A DNA stretch of 64,000 bases from a virus. The notes beneath the pieces were generated by a model. The model saw only the letters and a program-made list of their open reading frames with translations. It did not search any database and had not been told where the DNA came from. Shown here one piece after another: positions 25,249 to 33,734 of this stretch. The translations under genes and the position numbers were made by a program. The stretch's first letter is position 1. The number at the start of each line of letters is the position of its first letter. Where the stretch lies: positions 120,633 to 184,632 of the IMG/VR virus record IMGVR_UViG_3300042433_000146. The stretch is one strand, 5' to 3'.

Positions 25249-26069
25249 TGAGCGGAACAGGAACAGCCAAGGCACTTGAGGCGGCGGTAGAGAATATCAC
25301 CCCGCCCGTCGCCCGCGACTATCTGAAGCTGAACAAATCCAACAACCGGCCCATGAGCAACACCATTGTTCGTAGCTACCGGATGGATATGCTCAGCTAC
25401 AACTTCAAACTGACGGGAGAACCCATTCAGTTTGATGTGAATGGTGTATTGGTCAACGGACAGCACCGCATGGAAGCGTTGGCGGGAATCGCGGATGACA
25501 CTTTCTCGGTTCCCATGCTGGTCGTGCGGAATGTCCCGGAAGATGCTTTCCGCTACATGGACAATGGTCTTCGTCGGTCCACTTCACAGGTTGCACAGAT
25601 GGAGAACATTCCCTATGCATCGACTGTGGCGGCGGTCGGTCGCATCATGTACATCATGGAGAACTATGGCCCGCACTACTTGAAGGGCGGAAAGAATCCT
25701 ACCCGGATTCAGATCCTTGATTATGTGCGCAACAACTTCGAAATGATTCAACGGGCCGCACAGATCGCGGATAGCTGTCGGGATCTGGTCATGCAGAGCG
25801 TTACCGGTGCATGCTTCTGCCTCTTCTACAAACAGAGCGGGCCGTCCGCTGAAACATTTTTCGAACGCTTGCGCACCGGCATCAATTTGACGGAATCGGA
25901 CGCGGTGTATCATCTTCGCCAAAGGCTGATCGCCAACCGTGCCCGGCGCGGTAAGCTGGCTCAAGTCGATTTGATGGCTCTGTTCATTCTGGCTTGGAAG
26001 GCATTTCTGAATGGAAAGCCGATGCGTAAACTATACTGGAAAGAAGGGACAGAATTCCCAACACTCTAA
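25248..26069 (+). CDS. ParB/sulfiredoxin-fold N-terminal domain protein
   Basis: 273 residues. Residues 30-90 contain NNRPMSNTIVRSY, GEPIQFDVNGVLVNGQHRMEAL and a Val-rich strand, the NGQHR signature of the ParB/Srx superfamily found in many phage and plasmid proteins, some acting as nucleases or CTP-dependent switches. The rest (100-273) is helical. It abuts the ThyX-like gene (ATAATG). Biochemical role unknown. Confidence 0.75.
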   Translation: MSGTGTAKALEAAVENITPPVARDYLKLNKSNNRPMSNTIVRSYRMDMLSYNFKLTGEPIQFDVNGVLVNGQHRMEALAGIADDTFSVPMLVVRNVPEDAFRYMDNGLRRSTSQVAQMENIPYASTVAAVGRIMYIMENYGPHYLKGGKNPTRIQILDYVRNNFEMIQRAAQIADSCRDLVMQSVTGACFCLFYKQSGPSAETFFERLRTGINLTESDAVYHLRQRLIANRARRGKLAQVDLMALFILAWKAFLNGKPMRKLYWKEGTEFPTL

Positions 26070-26071
26070 CT

Positions 26072-26572
26072 ATGCGTTTACTCATCACATCGTTTCTCTT
26101 CGTCGCGTCCGTGTTCGGTCAGACGAAGAATGATCTGTTCGTTATGGCCGGGTCCAGTTTTTTCAGGCCCGGTCTGGCGGCGAAATCCTCTTTCAATCTT
26201 GGCTATGGTTATCTGCCAGACAAGTTGAAAGGCAACAAATTCATCAATGAATTGACGGTTGGCTACACCTATGAGAACTGTGGTTCCGGGTTTTGGCCGA
26301 CCGGAAATGGTGGTTGTCACACCCCGGCGGTTGGTGTCATGCGAAACTTTGACGTGCATCCGAAAATCACTCTCTACGGGTGGGTACAGGCGGGTGCAAC
26401 TGGCATCACAGGCGGTAAAGATGTGGCGTGGCGATTCTATTCTGGCTACAGCGCTGGAATGATATATAAGCTACCACACAACTATTCCATCTGGACGCAA
26501 GTGACTCTAAACAAAGTAGTTACCGCGCCGGTGTATCCGAATGTGATGACAGGTTTGACGAAGAGTTGGTAG
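26072..26572 (+). CDS. Exported, outer-membrane-like small beta protein
   Basis: 166 residues. It has a clear signal peptide (MRLLITSFLFVASVFGQ, likely cleaved before or after Gln), then glycine- and aromatic-rich alternating strands typical of a small outer-membrane barrel or a periplasmic beta protein (LTVGYTYENCGSGFW...). There are two Cys residues. It may act at the envelope of a Gram-negative host, for example superinfection exclusion; that is only inferred. Starts 2 bp after the preceding gene. Confidence 0.7.
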   Translation: MRLLITSFLFVASVFGQTKNDLFVMAGSSFFRPGLAAKSSFNLGYGYLPDKLKGNKFINELTVGYTYENCGSGFWPTGNGGCHTPAVGVMRNFDVHPKITLYGWVQAGATGITGGKDVAWRFYSGYSAGMIYKLPHNYSIWTQVTLNKVVTAPVYPNVMTGLTKSW

Positions 26573-26584
26573 TGCTCCAATCTT

Positions 26585-26591
26585 CTAAATA
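26585..26591 (+). promoter_or_regulatory. Possible late promoter box CTAAATA
   Basis: CTAAATA followed about 55 nt later by a strong terminator and no ORF, so if active it would make a short RNA of about 85 nt. Could be chance. Confidence 0.45.
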
Positions 26592-26644
26592 CCCGACAGC
26601 TTTCAGGATTCGATAGTTTTCAAACCGACAGAATCTTATTGGCG

Positions 26645-26680
26645 GGCGCGTCAGCCATCGCTGCCTGACGCGCCATTTTT
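26645..26680 (+). terminator. Rho-independent terminator
   Basis: Perfect 10-bp stem GGCGCGTCAG/CTGACGCGCC, 10-nt loop, then ATTTTT. It separates the exported-protein gene from the reductase gene. Confidence 0.9.
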
Positions 26681-26712
26681 GTCGCCAAAAATACGTGGCG
26701 AAGGAAGGAGTA

Positions 26713-28578
26713 ATGAATAAAGACTGGTCTAATCTTGCGAAGATTGTCTATCGCAGAACGTATTCCCGACGTGATACGGGAGTTTTAGAGGGATGGAAAG
26801 AGACGGTTGACAGAGTGATCGCCGGGAACACCCGAACTGTTCCGGTGAGCGATCAAGAGAAGGAACGATTGCGGTATTTCATGATGAACCGCAAGGCGAT
26901 TCCTGCCGGTCGCGGCTTGTGGTTTTCGGGTGCTCCGTCGCATGAGAAGATCGGCGGTTGTGCTCTGAACAACTGCTACTACTTCAACACAGCCGACTGG
27001 AACAACTTCGTGATCGCTCAAGACATGTTGATGTTGGGCGGCGGTGTTGGCATGAGTGTTGAGAACCGGTTCGTGTCGAAGTTGCCCAAGGTCAAGCGTG
27101 ATGTCACGATTGTCCACAAGGACACGAACGATGCCGACTACATCGTGCCGGACTCCCGCGAAGGTTGGTGTGAGCTAACGCGCCGCGTGCTCGAATCGTT
27201 CTTCGTGACCGGAAAGTCCTTTTCGTATTCCACGGTTTGCATTCGTGGATATGGTCAGAAGATCAAAGGGTTTGGTGGTGTTGCATCCGGGCCGATTCCG
27301 TTGATTGGCTTCGTGGAGAAGCTGTGTGCCATTCTCAAGGAACGGGAAGGCAAGCATATTCGCCCGCTGGACGCGGCGGACATGATCTGTGTCACTGGTG
27401 AAATGGTCGTTGCTGGCAATGTCCGCCGTTCTGCCATCATCGTTCTTGGCGATCCTTACGACAAGGTGTATTTGGCGGCGAAACGCTGGTCCCTTGGCAA
27501 CATTCCGACGTACCGGGCCTTTGCCAATTTCAGTGTCGTTGTAGATGATGTGGAAGACCTTCATCCAGCGTTCTGGAAGACCTACGAAGATGGTGAACCG
27601 TTCGGTATCGTCAACCGCACGAACATCCAGAAGTATGGCCGTATGGGTGAGTTGAAGCCGGATACAGCGGAAGGCGTCAATCCGTGCGCTGAAGCGACAT
27701 TGGAGTCGGGTGAGAACTGCAATCTTCAGGAACTCCCGCTGATGAATCTCGAAGACGAAGGGGAATTCATTGAAGGCGCGCGGCTCATGCATCGGTATGG
27801 TAAGCGTGTTGCGATGGAAACCTACCATCAGCCGTCGATTCAATCCGTTGTGCATCGGAACATGCGTATCGGGACCGGCATCACGGGATGCTTGGCAAGC
27901 CCGCTGTTCAACCCGAAGACGTTGGATAAGGTCTATGCCGCTATCCAAGATGAGAATGTTCGCTACTCCAAGGAACTGAAGGTGCCGGAATCGATCCGCA
28001 CCACGGTTGTCAAGCCGTCCGGCACGGTCAGCAAGTTGCTTGACCAGCAAGGATATGAAGGCATTCATCCGGCGTTCTCCCGCTACATCATCCAGCGTGT
28101 GCGCTTCGCGGCGAACGATCCGTTGATTCCGATTCTTCGTGCTGCTAAGCATCAGATGGAACCGGTGATCCGTTTCGATGGCACCTACGACAACAACACG
28201 ATAGTGGTAGACTTCTACGTCGAAGCACCGGAAGGCATGCCGGTCGCTGATGAAGATTGGGATACGTGGAAGCAACTGGATGTCGTCAAGATGGCCCAAG
28301 AACATTGGGCGGATCAGTCGGTGTCTGTGACGGTCTACTACAAGAAGGAAGAGATCCCGGAACTGAAGGCGTGGTTGGCTGAGAATCTTCAATACATCAA
28401 GACGATCAGTTTCTTGTGTCATTCTGACCACGGGTTCAAGCAAGCCCCGAAGGAAAAGATCAGCAAGGAGCAATTCCAGCGTTTGTCTTCGCGGGTCAAA
28501 GCTATCGACTTCGATCAGATTGCCGAAGGTGATTTGGAGTCTCAAGAATGTGTTTCGGGCGCTTGCCCGATTCGCTAA
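26713..28578 (+). CDS. nrdJ: Class II (adenosylcobalamin-dependent) ribonucleotide reductase
   Basis: 621 residues from ATG 26713, preceded by AAGGAAGGAG; an in-frame GTG at 26695 is less likely. It reduces ribonucleotides to deoxyribonucleotides. Signatures: GGCALNNCYYF near 76, GGGVGMSVEN near 107, the active-site NPCAEATLESGENCNLQELPL near 322 (quoted in part), a conserved KPSGTVSKLL near 430 and the C-terminal redox pair CVSGACPIR. The single chain and these motifs fit the monomeric RTPR type that uses B12. No class I small subunit is present in the window. It has no oxygen requirement, which fits a host living with little oxygen. Confidence 0.93.
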   Translation: MNKDWSNLAKIVYRRTYSRRDTGVLEGWKETVDRVIAGNTRTVPVSDQEKERLRYFMMNRKAIPAGRGLWFSGAPSHEKIGGCALNNCYYFNTADWNNFVIAQDMLMLGGGVGMSVENRFVSKLPKVKRDVTIVHKDTNDADYIVPDSREGWCELTRRVLESFFVTGKSFSYSTVCIRGYGQKIKGFGGVASGPIPLIGFVEKLCAILKEREGKHIRPLDAADMICVTGEMVVAGNVRRSAIIVLGDPYDKVYLAAKRWSLGNIPTYRAFANFSVVVDDVEDLHPAFWKTYEDGEPFGIVNRTNIQKYGRMGELKPDTAEGVNPCAEATLESGENCNLQELPLMNLEDEGEFIEGARLMHRYGKRVAMETYHQPSIQSVVHRNMRIGTGITGCLASPLFNPKTLDKVYAAIQDENVRYSKELKVPESIRTTVVKPSGTVSKLLDQQGYEGIHPAFSRYIIQRVRFAANDPLIPILRAAKHQMEPVIRFDGTYDNNTIVVDFYVEAPEGMPVADEDWDTWKQLDVVKMAQEHWADQSVSVTVYYKKEEIPELKAWLAENLQYIKTISFLCHSDHGFKQAPKEKISKEQFQRLSSRVKAIDFDQIAEGDLESQECVSGACPIR

Positions 28579-28600
28579 ACTGAGAGCGATTCCGTCAAGA

Positions 28601-28627
28601 GGCCGGGCCTTCGGGTCCGGCCTTTTT
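28601..28627 (+). terminator. Rho-independent terminator, UUCG loop
   Basis: GGCCGGGCC-TTCG-GGTCCGGCC followed by TTTTT; the same hairpin as at 18330. Confidence 0.92.
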
Positions 28628-28648
28628 GTGTCTAACATACGGGTTCCT

Positions 28649-28655
28649 GTAAATA
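28649..28655 (+). promoter_or_regulatory. Late promoter box GTAAATA
   Basis: GTAAATATCGGTGATGG: the start codon is 6 nt after the box, a leaderless layout identical to that at 18384. Confidence 0.75.
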
Positions 28656-28661
28656 TCGGTG

Positions 28662-28943
28662 ATGGCAGAACCGATCAGCATTTCCGTGGAGTTTGCTTCG
28701 TATAGCCGCACCAAGGACAACGAATATCTTGGCGAAGAGAAATTCACCGGCACTCGTTTAACACAATTGGCGCATAGCATCGCGGCGCATCTTCTCCCGC
28801 TCGAACGGTTCCATTCCGGTGTCGAATTTGAGATCGTCTCCTATCATCGGCATGACGTGTCTTTCGACTCCCGGTGCAAACGACAACTGGAAGGAATGAC
28901 GGAGCTTTTTCGAGTCCTTGTAGATCAAGTACTTAAGAGATAA
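28662..28943 (+). CDS. Small hypothetical late protein
   Basis: 93 residues from ATG 28662 (GTG 28659 also in frame). Two helices flank a beta stretch (GVEFEIVSYHRHDVSF). No recognised family. Expression from the adjacent late box suggests a late role. Confidence 0.65.
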   Translation: MAEPISISVEFASYSRTKDNEYLGEEKFTGTRLTQLAHSIAAHLLPLERFHSGVEFEIVSYHRHDVSFDSRCKRQLEGMTELFRVLVDQVLKR

Positions 28944-28988
28944 CCGCACTTGTATGTCAAAAATTGCGGACGCCTAAACAGTGTCAGC

Positions 28989-29162
28989 ATGAGTGACTTT
29001 CGGAAACTTAGCATCATTTGCCAGTACTGTGAATCGACGTTTGTGTTGCGATTCGACGAAGCCTTTGACGGGCCACAATTCTGCCCATTTTGCGGAGAGC
29101 CACTGGACCTAGAAGAAGATGACGATGACCTAGAACCAGCGGATGAGGATGATGACGACTAA
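28989..29162 (+). CDS. Zinc-ribbon protein with poly-acidic tail
   Basis: 57 residues from ATG 28989. CQYCESTF and FCPFCGEP form a two-knuckle zinc ribbon (residues 10-35), followed by about 20 Asp/Glu-dominated residues. Such small zinc ribbons are common in phages and often bind nucleic acid or polymerase; the role here is unknown. Confidence 0.65.
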   Translation: MSDFRKLSIICQYCESTFVLRFDEAFDGPQFCPFCGEPLDLEEDDDDLEPADEDDDD

Positions 29163-29172
29163 AGCCAGTTCC

Positions 29173-29328
29173 ATGTCCGACGCTTCCAGATGTGATGAGC
29201 AGCAATCATTTTTCCATCAATTCGAAAAGAACCATATCGACCATTGGATGACAGACACCCTGTCCATTTCCAACAGGTTTCACTTTTCTGAACTTTTGAC
29301 CAAAACCGGTTTTGGTGTTCGGCGGTAA
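29173..29328 (+). CDS. Possible small ORF
   Basis: 51 codons in the gap between the zinc ribbon and the RuvC-like gene. No clear ribosome site and no recognisable domain. It ends 5 bp before the next start. Listed because the gap is otherwise empty. Confidence 0.3.
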   Translation: MSDASRCDEQQSFFHQFEKNHIDHWMTDTLSISNRFHFSELLTKTGFGVRR

Positions 29329-29333
29329 CTAGC

Positions 29334-29906
29334 ATGTGTCGTTATGTAGTTGGAATAGATTACAGTATGACATGTCCGGCGGGCGTCTGCATCGATATGC
29401 ACGCGCCAGCCGATTTTGCATCTACCAAGTTCATCTACGTGATGGATTCGAAGAAGGCGTCGCCATTGAAAAACATTGAAGCGGTTCCATACCCGGAAAC
29501 CGATTCACAGGAAGCCCGGTTCGATTTCCTTGCACAGACTTTCGTGGGATGGATCGATATGGAAACCGGCGGCGATGTGGAAGTGTGGCTGGAAGACTAC
29601 GCTTTCAACGCACGCGGGAAGGTGTTCCACATCGGTGAGAATACCGGCCTGTTGAAGCATCATCTGTGGATGAAGGGTCGGACGTTTCATGTCATTGCTC
29701 CCACGGTCGCAAAAAAGCATGGAACGGGCAAAGGGACAGCCGACAAACCGGCAATGTATGAGGCTTTTAGCAAGCGCATAAACATGGATTTGAAGAGCGT
29801 GTATGGGTCGAAAATGAAAGGAACAGGTAGTCCCTTCTCAGACCTTGCGGACGCCTACTTCATCGCACAGTATGGTGCGACCCAAGTTCTATGCCGAAAA
29901 CCTTAA
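29334..29906 (+). CDS. RuvC-like Holliday-junction endonuclease (RNase H fold)
   Basis: 190 residues. Acidic active-site residues are visible in order: VVGIDYSMTCP (Asp9), EVWLEDYAF (Glu near 84) and the C-terminal SPFSDLADAYFIAQY (Asp pair near 171-174). This matches the RuvC resolvase superfamily found in many phages. It would cut branched DNA before packaging, the job of gp49 in T4. It overlaps the phosphatase gene by 16 bp. Confidence 0.82.
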   Translation: MCRYVVGIDYSMTCPAGVCIDMHAPADFASTKFIYVMDSKKASPLKNIEAVPYPETDSQEARFDFLAQTFVGWIDMETGGDVEVWLEDYAFNARGKVFHIGENTGLLKHHLWMKGRTFHVIAPTVAKKHGTGKGTADKPAMYEAFSKRINMDLKSVYGSKMKGTGSPFSDLADAYFIAQYGATQVLCRKP

Positions 29907-30604
29907 TCGTTGCTGATATCCACGAAGACGACATCTATCTTCAACAGGCCGAAGAGCGCGCGGCGCAAGCCGATGCGGTCGTTTGCCTTGGAGACTATTG
30001 GGATTCGTGGAACGGTGTGACGGAAGTCACCCACACGATCACTGAATGGGTCAAGAAGAAGCTGTATGACCCGAAGTGGACGATGCTGTGGGGAAATCAC
30101 GATCTTCACTACGCATTCGATATCCGGGCCTTCCGTTGCTCTGGATACTCTTCCTTGCGTGCGTCGATCATCAAACCGAAATACACCATGAAAGATTGGG
30201 CGCGGATGCGTTGTCATGCTTTCGTGGATGGTTGGTTGTTAACGCATGCCGGGGTTGTGCCGCAATTGGTGACGGTGCCGGATGGAATGTCCTTTCCAGA
30301 CTGGATGCATCAACAGGAAGCGGATATTCGCCGGGCACTAGGTCAGGCGGTTCCGCACCCGTGGCTTGAGGCTGGCCGGTCGCGTGGTGGAAGTTTCCAC
30401 AACGTCTATGGCGGTCTGGTGTGGGCGGACTGGTCGGAGATGGGTGTGATTCCCGGTGTCAATCAGTTGGTCGGTCACACCGAAGCCCGGCAAGTCCGGC
30501 GCATCGAAGTGGACGGATTCCAGTCTGTTTGCATGGACACACAACGTCGTCATTTTGCTTGGATCGAAGATGGTATTCTGAAGTTCGAGCAAGTGAAGAA
30601 TTGA
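29891..30604 (+). CDS. Calcineurin-like metallophosphoesterase
   Basis: 237 residues. ADIHED (Asp8, His10), CLGDYWDSW (Asp near 34) and MLWGNHDLHYA (Asn-His near 65) give the metallophosphoesterase core, with further His motifs THAGVV near 119 and VGHTEARQ near 197. The size and layout resemble phage lambda-type Ser/Thr phosphatases and ApaH-like enzymes; the substrate is open. Its stop codon lies on the TTGACA of the next promoter. Confidence 0.87.
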   Translation: MPKTLIVADIHEDDIYLQQAEERAAQADAVVCLGDYWDSWNGVTEVTHTITEWVKKKLYDPKWTMLWGNHDLHYAFDIRAFRCSGYSSLRASIIKPKYTMKDWARMRCHAFVDGWLLTHAGVVPQLVTVPDGMSFPDWMHQQEADIRRALGQAVPHPWLEAGRSRGGSFHNVYGGLVWADWSEMGVIPGVNQLVGHTEARQVRRIEVDGFQSVCMDTQRRHFAWIEDGILKFEQVKN

Positions 30605-30629
30605 CATATAGGTCGGTATGATGTATACT
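30601..30629 (+). promoter_or_regulatory. Early promoter, TTGACATATAGGT class
   Basis: TTGACA 30601-30606, 17-nt spacer, TATACT 30624-30629. The best copy of the family; GGAGAGAACG ribosome site follows, as at 590. Confidence 0.88.
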
Positions 30630-30645
30630 GACTTTGGAGAGAACG

Positions 30646-31035
30646 ATGCCGGATCAGGAATTAGTCATGCCTAAACCGCGCCGGGCCGCACGCCCCGTTG
30701 TGAAAAATTTTCGTTTGGTTCCGCCCGTAGTTGATCCAGCCAGCTTCCTTGGCTCTTTGAATGCGCGGGCGGAATTTCACGTCAAGTTGTTGAAGGTGAT
30801 CGAATCGAATGGAACGCGCTACTGGAAAGTGGAAACCCGCGAACACAAGATTGGAATCATCCCGGAGTCTGCGGTATCCTATGCGTCAATGGTTGAAATT
30901 GTTGAAGTGAATGATTGCTTCCTGATGTCGGGCACTGTTCAGCGACAAGCCGCGACGGAATCGGGCGAAGCGCAAACGTTTTTCCGTGACGTAGAGATCA
31001 CACGGAACTTCGGAACACCTACGAAAGCGAAGTGA
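30646..31035 (+). CDS. Small hypothetical early protein
   Basis: 129 residues from ATG 30646 behind GGAGAGAACG, the same leader as the gene at 604. Basic N-terminus (KPRRAARPVVK) then a probable beta-barrel. No family recognised. First gene of the run 30.6-33.7 kb. Confidence 0.7.
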   Translation: MPDQELVMPKPRRAARPVVKNFRLVPPVVDPASFLGSLNARAEFHVKLLKVIESNGTRYWKVETREHKIGIIPESAVSYASMVEIVEVNDCFLMSGTVQRQAATESGEAQTFFRDVEITRNFGTPTKAK

Positions 31036-31039
31036 TGGT

Positions 31040-31699
31040 ATGAAAAAGGTTCGAACCGAACCATTCTTTCGGGGCGATACATTCACCGGATCTGTCTCTG
31101 AAGCTCTGACATGGTATCGCAAGAACAGTACGGCCACCCAACAAAAACAATGGGTGATCGACTTCCTCATCTATCACAACCGCATAACTCGGTTACCGTT
31201 CACTGACGAAAAGCCATTCCCCGCTGATGTAGTGGATCGCGCCCGCGCGTGTGATGAGCACGGGTGTATAGGCGTCGGATCTGTTGCCCGACTGTTGACC
31301 AAAGGGGTCCCGCTGGACAAGAAAACGGTCACCCGCCTATACGATCACATCCGGTCGCTGAAACCCAAACCGCCCCGTGCCGCCCGGCCCGTCGAAGACT
31401 CCGAACTCACCAAAATTCGCTACTACATCGATGGTGTGATCGATGATATCTGTCTTCATCGAAAACCCAAACTACCGTCGCCAAATCGGGAGAAGTGGCG
31501 GGAGTCTTTGACATTGGAACAGCGGGCGATATTGGCCCGCGTTTACCAGAAGACCTACGATGAGATTTTCGCGGCGGCATCGGAAGAAGACGAAGAGTTG
31601 ATGGAAGCCTACAGCAATATGAGTGTTTTCCAGATGGATGCGCTGGTCAACTATTTGCAAAGCATCGTGGTCTACAAGAAAGCGAAGGCGGGCAAATGA
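31040..31699 (+). CDS. Hypothetical phage protein
   Basis: 219 residues. N-terminal FFRGDTFTGSVSEALTWYRKNS, a middle winged-helix-like section (IGVGSVARLLTKGVPLDKKTVTRLY) and a helical C-terminus with an acidic patch. The middle could bind DNA, but no family is recognised. It overlaps the next gene by 4 bp. Confidence 0.7.
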   Translation: MKKVRTEPFFRGDTFTGSVSEALTWYRKNSTATQQKQWVIDFLIYHNRITRLPFTDEKPFPADVVDRARACDEHGCIGVGSVARLLTKGVPLDKKTVTRLYDHIRSLKPKPPRAARPVEDSELTKIRYYIDGVIDDICLHRKPKLPSPNREKWRESLTLEQRAILARVYQKTYDEIFAAASEEDEELMEAYSNMSVFQMDALVNYLQSIVVYKKAKAGK

Positions 31700-32049
31700 C
31701 CGAAGAACAAGTACGGGCGATTGCGGTGCGCATCTATTCCGTGATTCGTGCTCTGAACAATGAGTTTGGGAAGTTGTACCCTGCATGGGAGCACGCCGGG
31801 GATGACCAGCAAACTACGTTTATTGAAGGTGTCCGTTTTCATCTGAACAACCCGGACATGACGCCGAAGGAAACGCACGATTGGTGGATGGAAGACAAGG
31901 CGGCGAAGGGATGGACCTATGGGCCGGTCAAAGATGAAGTCGCTAAGCATCATCCAAGCATGATCCCTTACGAAGACCTTTCCGAACTGGAACGCGGCAA
32001 GGATGTGGTGTTCATCGAACTGTGCCGAATCCTTTCTTCGCTGGTCTAA
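31696..32049 (+). CDS. RyR-domain protein
   Basis: 117 residues. The C-terminal 65 residues match the RyR (ryanodine receptor repeat) domain: ETHDWWMEDKAAKGWTYGP near 55, HHPSMIPYEDLSELERGKD near 84 (quoted within limits). RyR domains occur singly in many phage proteins and in nucleotide-sensing contexts; the function in phages is unknown. Confidence 0.75.
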   Translation: MTEEQVRAIAVRIYSVIRALNNEFGKLYPAWEHAGDDQQTTFIEGVRFHLNNPDMTPKETHDWWMEDKAAKGWTYGPVKDEVAKHHPSMIPYEDLSELERGKDVVFIELCRILSSLV

Positions 32050-32058
32050 TATAAGAGT

Positions 32059-32364
32059 ATGGGCATGGGATATCGGTATGAATTTGTCGATGGTGATTTG
32101 ACCGCCGCGACGGGTGTGATTTTCAAGGGAGTGCAAATGCGCAACGAACGACCGGGGCACATTTGGCCGATTGAAGACCGCAATGTGAAAGAACAGATGA
32201 TTGCGATTCGTATCCCGGCGGGCAAAGTGTGGTCTGGAACCGGTCGTCCTTTCCGTCATGTCCCGCCAGAAGTCGTGATTATCAAGCTGGACCCCAAATC
32301 TCAAGAAGCCAATCCGGTGATGCATATTCCCATCGGGCGGGCGTCGAAATCTTCCCAAATTTGA
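32059..32364 (+). CDS. Small hypothetical protein
   Basis: 101 residues, beta-rich, with two short runs YRYEFVDGDL and KVWSGTGRPFRHVPP. No recognised family. Starts 9 bp after the RyR gene. Confidence 0.6.
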   Translation: MGMGYRYEFVDGDLTAATGVIFKGVQMRNERPGHIWPIEDRNVKEQMIAIRIPAGKVWSGTGRPFRHVPPEVVIIKLDPKSQEANPVMHIPIGRASKSSQI

Positions 32365-32395
32365 TTCTCCGATTCCATTGATACACTGGCACTAA

Positions 32396-32563
32396 ATGCA
32401 AGTGAGCGAATGGATTAGCAACCTCAAACGATGGTGGTGCCGGAACTTCCACAAAGGCATTTTGTGGGGCGGTGGACCGGAATATGAGTGTAGCGTGTGC
32501 TTTCGCCGATATCGGGTGCCGTGGGCATCATCGGAGAATCGAAATGATCCTACTCGACTTTAG
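32396..32563 (+). CDS. Small CxxC protein
   Basis: 55 residues from ATG 32396 to TAG 32563. The Trp-rich start (WISNLKRWWCRN) and YECSVCFRRYRVPW resemble a type of small phage protein with one zinc knuckle. The stop codon overlaps the RNase H start by 20 bp. Confidence 0.5.
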   Translation: MQVSEWISNLKRWWCRNFHKGILWGGGPEYECSVCFRRYRVPWASSENRNDPTRL

Positions 32564-33461
32564 CCAAGTCGTTATCAGCAACTACATGATGCAAGTCAAA
32601 AGCCAGCCGAAGCTGGACGAAGGCTTGTTTCGACATGTCACTCTGAATTCGCTTCGCATGTACAATGCGCAATTCCGTGAGACGCACGGTCGCATGGTCA
32701 TTTGCACGGATTCTCATAACTCATGGCGTCGGGATGTTTTCCCCTTCTACAAGGCCGGGCGTCGCCGGGAGCGGGAAGACTCGAACATCGACTGGCAACA
32801 CCTATTCGAAGTGCTTCGTATGGTCCGCCGGGAGATCGCGGAAGTGTTTCCGTACAAGGTGATGGAAGTGGACGGTGCGGAAGCCGACGACATCATTTCG
32901 ACGTTGGCCCGGCGGTTCAGTCCATTGGAGAACGTCGTCATTATTTCAAGCGACAAGGATTTCCAGCAACTTCAGCGCTGGCCGAACATTCAGCAGTTCA
33001 GTCCATACACCAAAGAGTTCGTCATCTGTCCGAATCCGCAACAGTTCCTCAAAGAACACATCATGCGCGGCGACCGGTCAGACGGCGTTCCGAACTTTCT
33101 GTCACCAGACGACATCTTCATGACCGAAGGTCGTCAGTCTCCTGTGATGGATAAGAAGTTGGCCGTTTGGTTGACACAAGAGCCGGAAACGTTCTGTGAT
33201 TCGCGCATGCTTCGCAACTACCGGCGCAATGAACAGTTGGTTGATTTGACGCGGACCCCGGATCACATTGAGCAAACGATTCTGGAAGAGTTTGCGAAAC
33301 CACCCATCGGCGCGACCAACAAAATCTATAGCTACTTGGCGTCGAACCGCCTGTCCAATCTGGTCGAACATCTGTCGGAGTTCATGCCGGGAAATGTGCA
33401 AGCACCACCAGCGCCGCCGGAACAGCCGACCAAATCTACAGCAAGGCTGCAATTTGAATGA
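32544..33461 (+). CDS. rnh: T4 RNase H-like 5'-3' exonuclease (FEN-1 family)
   Basis: 305 residues from ATG 32544 (T4 Rnh is 305). Acidic clusters of the family are visible: LLDFSQ (Asp5), ICTDSHNSWR near 54, KVMEVDGAEADDIIS near 108 and ISSDKDFQQL near 133, then a helical C-terminus with GVPN near 181. It removes RNA primers and flaps on the lagging strand. A proline-rich tail may bind partners. Confidence 0.9.
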   Translation: MILLDFSQVVISNYMMQVKSQPKLDEGLFRHVTLNSLRMYNAQFRETHGRMVICTDSHNSWRRDVFPFYKAGRRREREDSNIDWQHLFEVLRMVRREIAEVFPYKVMEVDGAEADDIISTLARRFSPLENVVIISSDKDFQQLQRWPNIQQFSPYTKEFVICPNPQQFLKEHIMRGDRSDGVPNFLSPDDIFMTEGRQSPVMDKKLAVWLTQEPETFCDSRMLRNYRRNEQLVDLTRTPDHIEQTILEEFAKPPIGATNKIYSYLASNRLSNLVEHLSEFMPGNVQAPPAPPEQPTKSTARLQFE

Positions 33462-33703
33462 AGATGACAATTTGGAAATGTGATCGGTGCGGGAAGGAAT
33501 ATCGTGAAGGTCGGGGCCGGACGTTTGAAATCGCCGTAGGTACCGAACGCGATCAGATCGAAGGCCGCACGTTTGAAGTGACAGACTCGATAGACCTGTG
33601 TGTTCTGTGCGTCGAATCCGCGATGGAACAATTCGTTCGAGCAATGGACTATCCGACTCGAAAAGCGTGGATTGAAGAGGTTCGAGCACGCCTTCCGAAT
33701 TGA
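33458..33703 (+). CDS. Small two-CxxC zinc protein
   Basis: 81 residues, ATGA overlap with RNase H. CDRCGKEY at residues 8-15 and LCVLCVES near 47 could together bind zinc, with a helical tail. No family with known role. Confidence 0.65.
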   Translation: MKMTIWKCDRCGKEYREGRGRTFEIAVGTERDQIEGRTFEVTDSIDLCVLCVESAMEQFVRAMDYPTRKAWIEEVRARLPN

Positions 33704-33728
33704 CATCGTGTGATTCATATGTCATAAT
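33700..33728 (+). promoter_or_regulatory. Sigma70-type promoter
   Basis: TTGACA 33700-33705, 17-nt spacer, CATAAT 33723-33728, just upstream of the GTG at 33735 (very short leader). Confidence 0.8.
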
Positions 33729-33734
33729 GGTGTC

